Part shown: piece after piece, positions 42,949 through 52,153 of the stretch | Numbering within the stretch: the stretch's first letter is position 1 | How the letters are laid out: every line of letters begins with the position of its first letter | From: Phycisphaerae bacterium | GTDB lineage: Bacteria; Planctomycetota; Phycisphaerae; UBA1845; UTPLA1 | Assembly: GCA_019636475.1 (NCBI GenBank) | Contig: JAHBXN010000011.1 | Location: forward strand, 35,637-99,636 | DNA length: 64,000 bases | Direction: 5' to 3' | Position numbers and translations under genes: made by a program | The notes under the pieces: model-generated | Databases searched by the model: none | Told to the model about the DNA's origin: nothing | Seen by the model: only the letters and a program-made list of their open reading frames with translations

Positions 42949-45717
42949 TTGCGAAGAGTCATTGTGAGCGGATTCGGTGGATGGGTGCGCGTCTTCGGAA
43001 CGATGCTTGTTGTGCTGGCCATAGGCGCGGCGGGCGGGTGGTGGTATTTCGCCAAGTATAAAACGGGTGCGTCGGTAGGCCAAGCGGATGCGACCGCATC
43101 CGCCGCGGACGATGTCTGGTACACCTGCGGCATGCATCCCCAAGTGCTGCAGCGTGAACCGGGAATCTGCCCGATCTGCAACATGAAACTGACGCCGATG
43201 AAGCAGGACAGCGCCGAAGATGAAGGCGAGCCATCTGGTCCGCAGGAACGCAAGATCCTCTACTGGCGGGCGCCGATGGATCCGAGCTACGTCTCTGATA
43301 GGCCGGGCAAGAGTCCCATGGGCATGGACCTTGTGCCGGTCTACTCCGACGAGGGTGAGACCGTCGGCGGGTCCATCATCCGCATTGATCCGGTCACGAT
43401 TCAGAACATGGGTGTCCGCACGACGCGCGTTCGCCGGGGGCCCTTGGTGAAGACCGTTCGGACCGTGGGCCGGATCGATTACGACGAGCAGAAGCTCGTC
43501 TTCGTGGATACGAAATTCGAAGGGTGGATTGAAAAGCTCTACGTCAACGAAACCGGACAAAATGTACGGGAGGGCGATCCGCTTTTCGATGTGTACTCTC
43601 CCGACATCTATTCGGCACAAGTGGAGTACATTTCGGCGATTCGCAAGCTGCCTACGTTAGAGCGGAGCACGTTCCATGATGCGGTCGAAGACGCACGGCG
43701 AATGGTTGATGCGGCGCGGCTCAAGCTGGAGTACTTCGATGTCCCGTCACAACAAATCGAGCGCCTGAGCGAGGTTCTGACACCAGTAAAGACGGTGCAA
43801 ATCCACTCTCCTGCGGATGGCATCGTAGCGGACAAGATGGCTCTCGAAGGTATGCGCATCATGCCGGGCATGAGGCTCTTCACCATTGCCGACCTGTCCC
43901 GCGTCTGGGTCTATGTGGACATCTACGAGTATCAGCTTCCGTGGGTCCACGTCGGCCAAGCCGCGACCATGACGCTCCCGTACATCCCCCACAAGGCCTT
44001 TCGAGGCGAAGTTACCTACATCTACCCTTATTTGCAGAAGCAGACGCGCGTCATCAAGGTTCGACTCGAATTCCCGAATCCCACTCTTGAGCTCAAGCCT
44101 GATATGTATGCCAACGTGGTCCTTGAAGGGTTGCTCAAGGACGATGCCGTGTTGGTCCCCCGAGAAGGATTCATCGACTCCGGCATGCGAAAGGTGGCGT
44201 TCGTTGATCGCGGCAAGGGTAAGTATCAGCCGCGCGACATTCAGGTCGGCGTTGAAGGCGAAGGTGGCGCCGTCGAGGTACTGCTCGGCCTTGAGCCCGG
44301 AGACGTCGTGGTCACGTCGGGGCAATTCCTGTTGGATTCGGAAAGCAAGCTCAAAGAAGCCGTCGCAAAGATGATGGAACCGAGCAAGGCAACGCCGAAG
44401 AAACTTGCGGCGCATGAAATGTCCCTGACGGAGCCCCATGGCGGTCATACTCAAACGTCGGCGACAACCGCGCCGACAGACATGGCTGCTCATTCGCATG
44501 ACGAAGGATCTAGCATGCCCAGTGCCTCCGAGCCCTCGGTTGTTCCGGCTGATGCGAATTACGCATGCCCGATGGACCGGCATCCCGATGAAAAGGACCC
44601 GGCGAATCGCGGAGCCTACTTCTCCGCTGAGCCGGGCGAGTGTCCCTTGTGCGGAATGAAGCTCAAACCGATAGAGGAGCTTGAGTGGGCGCGTGCTCAG
44701 CTTGCAGCCGGCGGCGGGGATGTTGCATATACGTGTCCGAAGCACCCGCATGTGTTCTCAGAGTCGCCCGGAGATTGCCCGGTGTGCGGTAACAAGCTGC
44801 AGCCGTTCCAGGCGCTGTACGCCTGCCGCAATCCAAAACACTCCTCGCAGACGAGTGATCGGCAAGTGGATTGCCCCAAGTGCGGAGAGCTGATGGCTGC
44901 TCTCCGCGGTCCATGGCTCGGAGAGGCGATGGCCAAGAGTAGCCCGTCCGGCGAACTACCTTCCGATGCAACACCGTCGGCAATGTCCGCGGATGTCGGC
45001 CGATCCATCCCGTCCGATGCCCGATTCGTCTGCCCCATGCAGGAATGCTGGCAGTTCTCTCACGACGAAGGTCGTTGCCCGACTTGCGGCATGAAACTCA
45101 AACCCATTGAACAAGTGGAATGGGCCGAAAGACTCGTGAAAGTCACGCCGGCGAAGGGACAATTTGTGTGCCCGATGCATCCGGATCGCGCCACAAGCGA
45201 CGAGCCGGGCAATTGTCCTATCTGCGCGATGCAGCTTCTGCCCAAAAACCGAATTGTCGGTCTGGAGGATGGGGGCGCGTCCGTCGCACAGCAGGTGGAT
45301 TACCTCATGGAGCACTACTTGGCACTTCAGGAGCGATTTGCCCGCGACAGCACGGCGGAAGTTGCTCTTCACGCGCTCGGCCTCGTGGACGCGAGTGAGA
45401 AATTGCGGGATGCGCTCCAAAGGGAAGCCCCGCCGGGCGAGAAAGAGCTGCTCGCCAGCGTCAATGCCGTTCATGCGGCGGCGTTGAAGGTGCGAGGCGC
45501 CGACCTATCCAGTGATCGCACGCAGTTTGCACAACTGAGCGCCGCAATGCGAACAGTGATATCGCACCAGCGTCCCGACTCGAATCGGTGGCCCAAGCTT
45601 TTCATCTACCGTTGCCCGATGGCCAAGGCCGATTGGATTCAGACAACTGAGAAGAAAGCCAACCCCTATTACGGCTTCAAGATGCTCGATTGCGGCAACC
45701 TCTTGGAAACAAAGTAG
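42949..45717 (+). CDS. CusB-type RND adaptor with multiple heavy-metal-binding domains
   Basis: 922 residues, more than twice a standard CusB. TTG 42949 has a GGGAGGGAGG site. A TM anchor (~17-35) is followed by an HMBD (Y-T-C-G-M-H-P ... C-P-I-C-N-M-K-L, residues ~58-81) and a second, Cys-poor HMBD-like copy (W-R-A-P-M-D-P ... S-P-M-G-M-D-L). Then come the lipoyl/hairpin/beta-barrel adaptor core (~150-480) and a His/Ser linker. Four more zinc-ribbon-like HMBDs lie at ~44563-44676, 44725-44805, 45022-45115 and 45160-45245, each C-P-x ... C-P-x-C-G/A-x-K/Q-L. The tail (~residues 780-922) resembles the DUF3347 domain of CusB (C-P-M-A at ~45614, ending in N-P-Y-Y-G). It probably delivers Cu(I)/Ag(I) to the CusA-type pump at 45733. 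Confidence 0.9.
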   Translation: MRRVIVSGFGGWVRVFGTMLVVLAIGAAGGWWYFAKYKTGASVGQADATASAADDVWYTCGMHPQVLQREPGICPICNMKLTPMKQDSAEDEGEPSGPQERKILYWRAPMDPSYVSDRPGKSPMGMDLVPVYSDEGETVGGSIIRIDPVTIQNMGVRTTRVRRGPLVKTVRTVGRIDYDEQKLVFVDTKFEGWIEKLYVNETGQNVREGDPLFDVYSPDIYSAQVEYISAIRKLPTLERSTFHDAVEDARRMVDAARLKLEYFDVPSQQIERLSEVLTPVKTVQIHSPADGIVADKMALEGMRIMPGMRLFTIADLSRVWVYVDIYEYQLPWVHVGQAATMTLPYIPHKAFRGEVTYIYPYLQKQTRVIKVRLEFPNPTLELKPDMYANVVLEGLLKDDAVLVPREGFIDSGMRKVAFVDRGKGKYQPRDIQVGVEGEGGAVEVLLGLEPGDVVVTSGQFLLDSESKLKEAVAKMMEPSKATPKKLAAHEMSLTEPHGGHTQTSATTAPTDMAAHSHDEGSSMPSASEPSVVPADANYACPMDRHPDEKDPANRGAYFSAEPGECPLCGMKLKPIEELEWARAQLAAGGGDVAYTCPKHPHVFSESPGDCPVCGNKLQPFQALYACRNPKHSSQTSDRQVDCPKCGELMAALRGPWLGEAMAKSSPSGELPSDATPSAMSADVGRSIPSDARFVCPMQECWQFSHDEGRCPTCGMKLKPIEQVEWAERLVKVTPAKGQFVCPMHPDRATSDEPGNCPICAMQLLPKNRIVGLEDGGASVAQQVDYLMEHYLALQERFARDSTAEVALHALGLVDASEKLRDALQREAPPGEKELLASVNAVHAAALKVRGADLSSDRTQFAQLSAAMRTVISHQRPDSNRWPKLFIYRCPMAKADWIQTTEKKANPYYGFKMLDCGNLLETK

Positions 45718-45732
45718 GGGACACCCAGCACC

Positions 45733-48700
45733 ATGATCGCAAGAATCATCGAATTCTGTTGCCGCAATCGGTTCCTGACACTCATCCTCACGTCGTTCGT
45801 CGTCGCAGGCGGAATCTGGACGGTCTTCAATATCCGTGTCGACGCGATCCCGGATTTGTCCGACGTCCAGGTCATCGTCTTCACCGAGTACCCAGGTCAG
45901 GCACCACAGGTCGTTGAGGACCAGGTCACCTATCCGTTGACCACGGCGATGCTGGCAGTTCCGTATGCTAAGGTCGTCCGCGGATATTCGATGTTCGGGT
46001 ACTCGTTCGTCTACATCATCTTCGAGGATGGAACCGACATCTACTGGGCGCGGTCGCGCGTCCTGGAGTATCTGAACTACGTCGCCGGCCGGATACCGAA
46101 AGGTGTGACGCCTCAACTCGGTCCTGACGCGACCGGCGTCGGATGGGTCTACGAGTACTCGCTTCGCAACGGCTACTACTGCCCCAAACATCCCAACGGA
46201 ATGTACCAGAACCCGGAACAACCGGGTCAATGGTATGCAACCCGTGAGGATGCCCCCGAGGAGATTCGCGATCGGCTTGAACGAGTCCGAATGTTTGAGC
46301 ACGGGGGCAAATGTCCGTGGGATGGTGATACCGATCTGAGATTGGCGGAGTTTGACCTTTCCGAACTGCGCAGCCTTCAGGACTGGTACCTCCGGTATGA
46401 ATTGACGGCGCTCGATGGCGTTTCCGAGGTTGCAGCCGTTGGCGGGTTTGTTCGGCAATACCAGGTCGTGGTCGATCCGGACCGGTTGCTGGCCTACAAC
46501 ATCCCGCTCAATCAGGTGAAAATGGCCATCCAGCGCTCGAATAATGACGTGGGTGGCCGCGTCTTGGAGATGTCAGAGACGGAATACATGGTCCGCGGCC
46601 GGGGATATATCGCCTCGTTGACTCCGGCCCAGGTGAAGGAGGCGCGGGAAGCCGGCATTCCGATCGATCGAGTCCGGGCTCAGCAAGGCATCCATGATCT
46701 GGAGCGGGTCGTCATACGCGCAACCGAAAGCGGAACGCCAGTTTATCTCAGGGATATTGCCGAAGTGAGGCTTGGGCCCGAAATGCGGCGTGGCCTGGCT
46801 GAGTCCGCGGGTGAGGGAGAAGTCGTTGGCGGCATCGTCGTGATGCGATTTGGCGAGAACGCGCTTCAGGTGATCCGCAACGTTAAGCACAAGATCGACG
46901 AATTGAAACAGGGACTTCCGCCGGGCGTGGACGTGGTGACGGAATACGACCGGTCCGGCCTGATCGAGCGCGCGGTGGAGACGCTGACTCATACGCTGAT
47001 CAAGGAAATGATCGTCGTCGGGCTTGTCTGCATCCTTTTCCTGCTGCACGCGCGAAGTGAGCTGGTTGCTATCTTCGTCCTCCCGACCGGCGTCTTATGC
47101 GCATTAATCATCATGCACTGGATGGGCATCAATGCAAACATCATGAGCCTGGGGGGCATCGCACTCTCCATCGGTGTCATGGTAGACAGCTCCATTGTAA
47201 TGGTCGAGAACTCGCACAAGCATCTGGACCGTGAAGAAGATCGAATCAAGGAGGAACTGGCGGCTGGGCGCACACCGATACATCGCCCTCGCGCTGAGCT
47301 CATTATTGAGGCCGCTCGGGAAGTTGGGCCCACTCTATTCTTCTCACTGCTGATTATCACCGTGAGCTTCTTACCAATTTTCGTCTTAGGCGAGCAAAGT
47401 GGACGCCTGTTCAAGCCGCTTGCGTTCACAAAAACATTCGCTATGGCAGCTGCATCGGTGCTCGCGATCACTATTATCCCGGTGCTGATGCTGTCGCTGA
47501 TTACGTCCCGTGTATTGCCGAAAGAGTGGGGATGGCGGAGGAACCTCTCCATTACGCTGGGCGTGATGTTTATGCCGGCTGCCCTGATTTGGATTGCGCC
47601 GCTTGGTGCGTACGACCGGTATCGGCATTGGATCATGCTTGCGTGGATCATTCTTGCGGGAATGCTTCTTGTGCCGCAGAAGATTTTCCACGAACGCGTC
47701 AACCCCATCAGTAAGGTCTTACAATGGCTCTACAACCCGTTCTTCGGGTTCGCCATGCAACATCGCAAGAAGTTGATTCTGATGGCGATCCTGTTCGCGT
47801 TCAGCGGCCTCTTTCCCCTGATGGGGACAAGTCGGGTGCCGCTCGTGGGATCCACGTTGGCGAAATGGTTTCCGCGTCTCGATGCTACCTTCCCTGGCTT
47901 GGGTCGTGAGTTTATGCCGCCACTTGATGAGGGCGATCTGCTGTACATGCCGACGACAGATCCGGCCATCAGCATTACCAAGGCGCGAGAGTTGCTCCAG
48001 CAGACGGACGCCATCATCGCAAGTTTTCCCGAGGTGCATCACGTGTTTGGCAAGATCGGTCGAGCTGAGACGGCCACCGATCCCGCGCCATTAAGCATGA
48101 TCGAGACGACCATTATGCTGGAGCCCGACCGTGAAAAGTGGCGGAAACGACGATTTGACCGCTGGTTTGGATTCCTGCCAGCCTGGACCAAAGACTGGAG
48201 CGGTCTTTCGACCTTCTGGCCGGAAGAACGGCCAATCACAATCGATGAGTTATGTTACGGATACGGCGATGGTGAAGAACACGTCCCTGGACTCAACGAG
48301 GCGGTGGCATTCCCCGGTTTAACCAACGCCTGGACGATGCCAATCAAGACGAGAATCGATATGTTGTCAACGGGCATCAAGACGCCTGTAGGCATCAAAA
48401 TCATGGGTGACGATCTCGACGTGCTCTCCGATCTGGCTGAACGCATCGCGGCCGAGGTTCGGACCCTGCCGAATACCTTAAGCGCCTACCCAGAGAAGAC
48501 CGTCGGGGGCCTATACGCAGACTTCAACATCGACCGCGACGAGATTGCTCGATACGGCCTGACCGTGGCCGATGTCCAGGATGTGATTCTTTCTGCAATG
48601 GGCGGAATGAACGTCACTTGGACGGTCGAAGGGCTGGAGCGGTATCCGATTAACCTGCGGTATAAGCGTGAGCTTCGCGACAATCTTCCCGCGCTAAGGC

Positions 48701-49563
48701 GGACGCTCGTCTCCACGCCCTCGGGTGCTCAGGTTCCCATCGCTCAAGTCGCCGACGTGGAGATCGTCCCCGGCCCGCCAATGATCAAGAGCGAGAATGC
48801 ACGAAAGACCGCGTGGATCTACGTGGACCTGACGACATCCGACATCGTCGGGTGGATCGATCGCGCCAAGGCTCTCGTACGTGACACCGTGCCCTTGCCG
48901 GCTGGATACAATATTGTTTGGTCTGGCCAATACGAGTACATCCAGTCAGCCAATCGTCGATTGGCAGTCGCCGTGCCTGCCGCACTCGGCGCGATTATTT
49001 TCCTGCTGTATGTTGGGACACGATCCTGGTTCCGGACCATTCTTACACTGGTCACCTTTACCTATACGCTGGCGGGCGCGTTCTGGTTTCTCTATTTCTT
49101 GGACTACGACATGTCGTTGGCCATCGTAGTCGGCCTAATAGCCCTGGCGGGTCTCGATGCAGAGACGAATCTCGTAATGCTTCTTTACCTAGATAGCGTT
49201 TATGACACCTCCAAGGCTCAGGGCAGGATGCGTCATTTGCAGGATCTCTGGGAAGCAATCCACGAGGGTGCGGTCATGCGAATTCGCCCCAAGACCATGA
49301 CGGTGGCAACGACATTCATGGGTCTCGTTCCACTCATGTGGGCCGAGGGCACGGGTGCAGATACGATGAGGCGGCTTGCGGCCCCCATGATCGGCGGACT
49401 AGCAACGAGCTTTTTCGGCGAGTTGTTGGTGTTTCCGGCGATCTATTTCGTTTACAAGCGTTTCGGAGAAATGAGACGTGAGGGTACGGCCGTTTGGCCA
49501 ACGTCGAACACCATTGAGAACGATCATCCTGGCACTCCATCGACGGCTACGCCTCCGAGCTAG
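45733..49563 (+). CDS. Copper/silver-type RND efflux pump, CusA family (system 3)
   Basis: 1276 residues, long for the family (~1050). It begins MIARIIEFCCRNRFL with the PDLSDVQVIVFTEYPGQAP periplasmic start. The TM4 motif is of CusA type (GGIALSIGVMVDSSIVMVEN, 47152-47211), unlike the DFGLIVDG motif of the pumps at 13216 and 22881. Two additions stand out: a Cys-containing insert in the first porter domain at ~46165-46335 (Y-C-P-K-H-P-N-G-M-Y, G-G-K-C-P-W-D-G), looking like a grafted metal-binding domain, and an extra hydrophobic region at ~47525-47680 between the usual helices. Met residues in the cleft (for example M-S-N/T-M-V positions) could not be assigned safely. It works with 41394 and 42949. 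Confidence 0.92.
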   Translation: MIARIIEFCCRNRFLTLILTSFVVAGGIWTVFNIRVDAIPDLSDVQVIVFTEYPGQAPQVVEDQVTYPLTTAMLAVPYAKVVRGYSMFGYSFVYIIFEDGTDIYWARSRVLEYLNYVAGRIPKGVTPQLGPDATGVGWVYEYSLRNGYYCPKHPNGMYQNPEQPGQWYATREDAPEEIRDRLERVRMFEHGGKCPWDGDTDLRLAEFDLSELRSLQDWYLRYELTALDGVSEVAAVGGFVRQYQVVVDPDRLLAYNIPLNQVKMAIQRSNNDVGGRVLEMSETEYMVRGRGYIASLTPAQVKEAREAGIPIDRVRAQQGIHDLERVVIRATESGTPVYLRDIAEVRLGPEMRRGLAESAGEGEVVGGIVVMRFGENALQVIRNVKHKIDELKQGLPPGVDVVTEYDRSGLIERAVETLTHTLIKEMIVVGLVCILFLLHARSELVAIFVLPTGVLCALIIMHWMGINANIMSLGGIALSIGVMVDSSIVMVENSHKHLDREEDRIKEELAAGRTPIHRPRAELIIEAAREVGPTLFFSLLIITVSFLPIFVLGEQSGRLFKPLAFTKTFAMAAASVLAITIIPVLMLSLITSRVLPKEWGWRRNLSITLGVMFMPAALIWIAPLGAYDRYRHWIMLAWIILAGMLLVPQKIFHERVNPISKVLQWLYNPFFGFAMQHRKKLILMAILFAFSGLFPLMGTSRVPLVGSTLAKWFPRLDATFPGLGREFMPPLDEGDLLYMPTTDPAISITKARELLQQTDAIIASFPEVHHVFGKIGRAETATDPAPLSMIETTIMLEPDREKWRKRRFDRWFGFLPAWTKDWSGLSTFWPEERPITIDELCYGYGDGEEHVPGLNEAVAFPGLTNAWTMPIKTRIDMLSTGIKTPVGIKIMGDDLDVLSDLAERIAAEVRTLPNTLSAYPEKTVGGLYADFNIDRDEIARYGLTVADVQDVILSAMGGMNVTWTVEGLERYPINLRYKRELRDNLPALRRTLVSTPSGAQVPIAQVADVEIVPGPPMIKSENARKTAWIYVDLTTSDIVGWIDRAKALVRDTVPLPAGYNIVWSGQYEYIQSANRRLAVAVPAALGAIIFLLYVGTRSWFRTILTLVTFTYTLAGAFWFLYFLDYDMSLAIVVGLIALAGLDAETNLVMLLYLDSVYDTSKAQGRMRHLQDLWEAIHEGAVMRIRPKTMTVATTFMGLVPLMWAEGTGADTMRRLAAPMIGGLATSFFGELLVFPAIYFVYKRFGEMRREGTAVWPTSNTIENDHPGTPSTATPPS

Positions 49564-49641
49564 GATCGGCGATTTGGCGTTCATGCAAGTTCATATCAGC
49601 TGGTCGATTGAACGCGGCCAAGAGCTGGAGATACACGAAAT

Positions 49642-50391
49642 ATGGAGAAGACGCAGTTTAGGATCACCGGAATGCACTGCCAAGCCTGTGCCACGAAGAT
49701 TCGCACCGCGCTTGAGGCTATCTCAGGCGTTGCAAGTGCGGAGGTCACACTGTCTCCACCGCGAGCAACGGTAATGCTGGAAACGCCGATTGATGAAGAT
49801 GCGTTGCGCTCCGCCGTTCGTACCGCCGGTGACTACGATCTCGTTCGGCTTGGTCAAGCGGAGGAGGGGAACGCCGCGACCGGCGCCGCCGACACAATTA
49901 GCGATGCACAGGAGGAGAGCCTCTTTCCGCTGGTGTTGATCGTTGGCTTCATTGCAGGAGTGACACTGCTCGTCGGAATTCGGGCCGGTCGGTTCGATAT
50001 GCAGGACATGATGAGCAACTTCATGGCGGGTTTCTTCATCGTATTTGGGTTCTTCAAGCTGCTGGACCTTCGTGGTTTCGTTGAGACCTACCGCACTTAC
50101 GACTTGATCGCGATTGCGACGCCGCGCTGGGCGTGGGCGTATCCGTTTGTGGAGTTAACTCTCGGCGCAGCCTATCTGCTTCGCGTGGTGCCGACCGTCA
50201 TTAATGTGGCCACGCTCGTCCTCATGCTGATTGGCGCCGTCGGGGTGGGTCGAGCGCTGACCAAGAGGCAACGAATCCGGTGTGCGTGCCTGGGAACGGT
50301 TCTTAACCTTCCCATGACTACCGTAACGCTAGTCGAGGACCTCGGCATGGCCGTAATGGCCGGCCTGATGCTCGTCTTGCAGTTGCTTTGA
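49642..50391 (+). CDS. HMA domain fused to MauE/DoxX-like membrane domain
   Basis: 249 residues; ATG 49642 with a GGAGAT site. Residues ~1-70 are an HMA/CopZ-type domain with G-M-H-C-Q-A-C-A-T-K. A ~25-residue linker follows, then four or five membrane helices (LVLIVGFIAGVTLLVGI; FMAGFFIVFGFFKLLDL; WAYPFVELTLGAAYLL; VATLVLMLIGAVGVG; GMAVMAGLMLVLQLL) of the MauE/DoxX type, with a conserved-looking R-C-A-C-L-G motif in the loop before the last helix. HMA-MauE fusions occur beside copper efflux genes and may pass metal or electrons across the membrane. It is 78 bp after the CusA pump. Confidence 0.82.
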   Translation: MEKTQFRITGMHCQACATKIRTALEAISGVASAEVTLSPPRATVMLETPIDEDALRSAVRTAGDYDLVRLGQAEEGNAATGAADTISDAQEESLFPLVLIVGFIAGVTLLVGIRAGRFDMQDMMSNFMAGFFIVFGFFKLLDLRGFVETYRTYDLIAIATPRWAWAYPFVELTLGAAYLLRVVPTVINVATLVLMLIGAVGVGRALTKRQRIRCACLGTVLNLPMTTVTLVEDLGMAVMAGLMLVLQLL

Positions 50392-50418
50392 TCTTGAAAT
50401 TGCTCCAAGGAGAAAACC

Positions 50419-50505
50419 ATGCAATTCTTCGACCTATTTACCATCTTCTTTGCTCAGTTTCTTAACTTCATTTTCGGACTACTCAGCAATGCGCTATCGC
50501 CATAA
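50419..50505 (+). CDS. 28-residue hydrophobic microprotein
   Basis: ATG 50419 is preceded by a near-perfect AAGGAGAA site (50407-50414), 27 bp after the previous stop. The peptide (MQFFDLFTIFFAQFLNFIFG, then LLSNALSP) is a single Phe-rich membrane helix with no charged residues except one Asp. The strong ribosome site argues for real translation. Its hydrophobic F-x-x-F-x-x-x-L-L pattern loosely recalls the tail of the small lipoprotein at 9486. It may be a small subunit or regulator of the efflux complex (inference). Confidence 0.5.
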   Translation: MQFFDLFTIFFAQFLNFIFGLLSNALSP

Positions 50506-50874
50506 TGCTGTCGAAACACCAGTCGGCGTGTCATCTATCACTTGAAACCGGCCACCAATTATCGAATCAAAACCAGCCAGTTGTTATTGATATACATCAT
50601 TTCATCGGCTTTGACCAAGTCGCCGGTGTTTCGTTTGTTTTCCTTTTCGATCGTGTTTTGCCGGTGCTGTCGGCTTGAGTCGGCGCCCCATCGGATTTTA
50701 CGTCCGATCGAGTTTGCGCCATGTCGGCTTTGTTTCGGACACCGCGGTCTTTGCGTTTTGTCCTTCGACCCTGGCATTCGGTCCGACAGTCTTGGCCTCT
50801 TGTCCAGCCCGGTCCTCGAACAGACTTCATAAACGGGCTTCCGTAGAGCAATACATCGCCCTTATCCTCCCACC
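50506..50874 (+). other. Intergenic region at the end of the metal island
   Basis: 369 bases with lower GC in the first 150. No coding frame with a ribosome site was found, and no clear hairpin terminator or promoter pair. It marks the boundary between the metal island and the mosaic region. Confidence 0.4.
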
Positions 50875-51651
50875 ATGATCGATGATCGAGTGCCAATCTT
50901 CAAGTTAACGTCCTCTGCTTTGGAAGCTTTGACGAATACACGGTTCCACCGTGGCTTCCCGTGCTTTGGCGTCTCAGACGACGGTGCACTGCTGAGGTTT
51001 CCTGGATCACTTACCCACCCGCGGTATGTCGAGGTATCGCCTGAATCTCGCTATCTTGCTCGTCAACTTCGAGGATTTCTACGTGAGCTGTGCTTTGACG
51101 GAGTGGACTTGAGTCGAGTGACGATCGACTTCGATGCCAGCGGCGCATTCGTCGTTACGGTCGGACCAGGACGTTCTAGCAAGCAATGGCTACCCCATGG
51201 CGGAGCGACCGCGAATCCGGCTCCCGGTCTCGTGATAAACCTCCAACACGGCATCTTGCTTTCGATGTGGAACACGTCGGGGAAGTTGGACGTTCACGAT
51301 ACTGCCTTTTTTCTCTCCGAGGCGGTGCTGCACTTCAAGAACCACCGTGATGAGTTGAAGTCGGATCCCTACCCAGGCGGTTCCTTCGAAACCCAGCTTA
51401 AGACCGGCCGTCAAGTCCGGGGCTTTCTTCAGCTTTTCCGCCCCGGCACCCATCCACTCTCCATAGCAGCGTGGGGCGATGCGGTGATCGATGCATACAC
51501 CAAGGCCAATACGGTTGAGCAAATGCTAGAGGACCTGCCGACGATTCAGCAGGCTGCCAGCGGCAGCAGCGCCGAATTCCGCGAACTAATCGCCCGGCTT
51601 AGCAATCCCGGAGGAGACTTGCTCTTATTGGCAGCGATGTTCAAACGCTGA
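50875..51651 (+). CDS. Hypothetical protein (258 aa)
   Basis: ATG 50875; a weak ribosome site. Soluble alpha/beta protein without signal peptide or membrane segments. Notable stretches: FHRGFPCFGVSDDGALLRF, RQLRGFLRELCFDGVDLSR, VTIDFDASGAFVVTVG, a helical C-terminus (VEQMLEDLPTIQQAASG; EFRELIARLSNPGGDLLLLA). I see no catalytic motif and do not recognise a family. Codon use is less GC-biased than in the metal genes, and it lies among repeats and mobile remnants, which suggests an acquired gene. Confidence 0.65.
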   Translation: MIDDRVPIFKLTSSALEALTNTRFHRGFPCFGVSDDGALLRFPGSLTHPRYVEVSPESRYLARQLRGFLRELCFDGVDLSRVTIDFDASGAFVVTVGPGRSSKQWLPHGGATANPAPGLVINLQHGILLSMWNTSGKLDVHDTAFFLSEAVLHFKNHRDELKSDPYPGGSFETQLKTGRQVRGFLQLFRPGTHPLSIAAWGDAVIDAYTKANTVEQMLEDLPTIQQAASGSSAEFRELIARLSNPGGDLLLLAAMFKR

Positions 51652-51837
51652 GGCCGCCGAGCGCCGCGCTTGGCCTTGGCGCCGGTGATTCCGTGATCTG
51701 AAGCCGGGGTCCGCGAAAGCAGGATGGGGTTGGGCAGCGAGGGGGAACCCCGCCAGGAAAACCGACCGATCTCCCAATTAGCCGATCCCAGCCAGCCAAA
51801 CCCGCTTGGTGGGGTCAAAAACGCGGATTCCGGCCAG

Positions 51838-51868
51838 AAAAAGTTCAACTGGTGTCCAGTCGCCCCGA
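51838..51868 (+). repeat. REP-like repeat, copy 1
   Basis: A 31-bp unit starting AAAAAGTTCAACTGGTGTCC and ending GTCGCCCCGA. It is identical at 54864-54894, and a diverged copy is at 56405-56435. An inverted, slightly shortened copy lies at 51987-52011, so copies 1 and 2 flank ~118 bp like a REPIN/MITE. Confidence 0.75.
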
Positions 51869-51986
51869 ATCAAAATCAGAGATCGGTTCTGCTACGAATT
51901 CTCCGCGGCTTTCTCCTTGTCATCAAACAACTTATCATCGCCCCGTTGAGTTCAAAACGAGCGCCGAAAATCGGCGATGTTGAGGG

Positions 51987-52011
51987 GGGGCGACTGGACT
52001 GTCGAACTTTT
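51987..52011 (-). repeat. REP-like repeat, inverted copy
   Basis: GGGGCGACTGGAC followed by TGTC and GAACTTTT: the reverse complement of the unit at 51838 with three bases missing in the middle. The pair brackets a 118-bp segment without a gene. Confidence 0.6.
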
Positions 52012-52153
52012 CACGGTGAAATTGGTCTCACGATGTTCGGCCGCTTCCTTGTCCGAGGGATGCGGTCGGCATCGGTGGCGTGTTCAGGAAGAAAAGACGC
52101 GGAAGCCCGGCTCACAAACAGGACGCCGCAATTCCAGAAGGCGAATCTTCATC

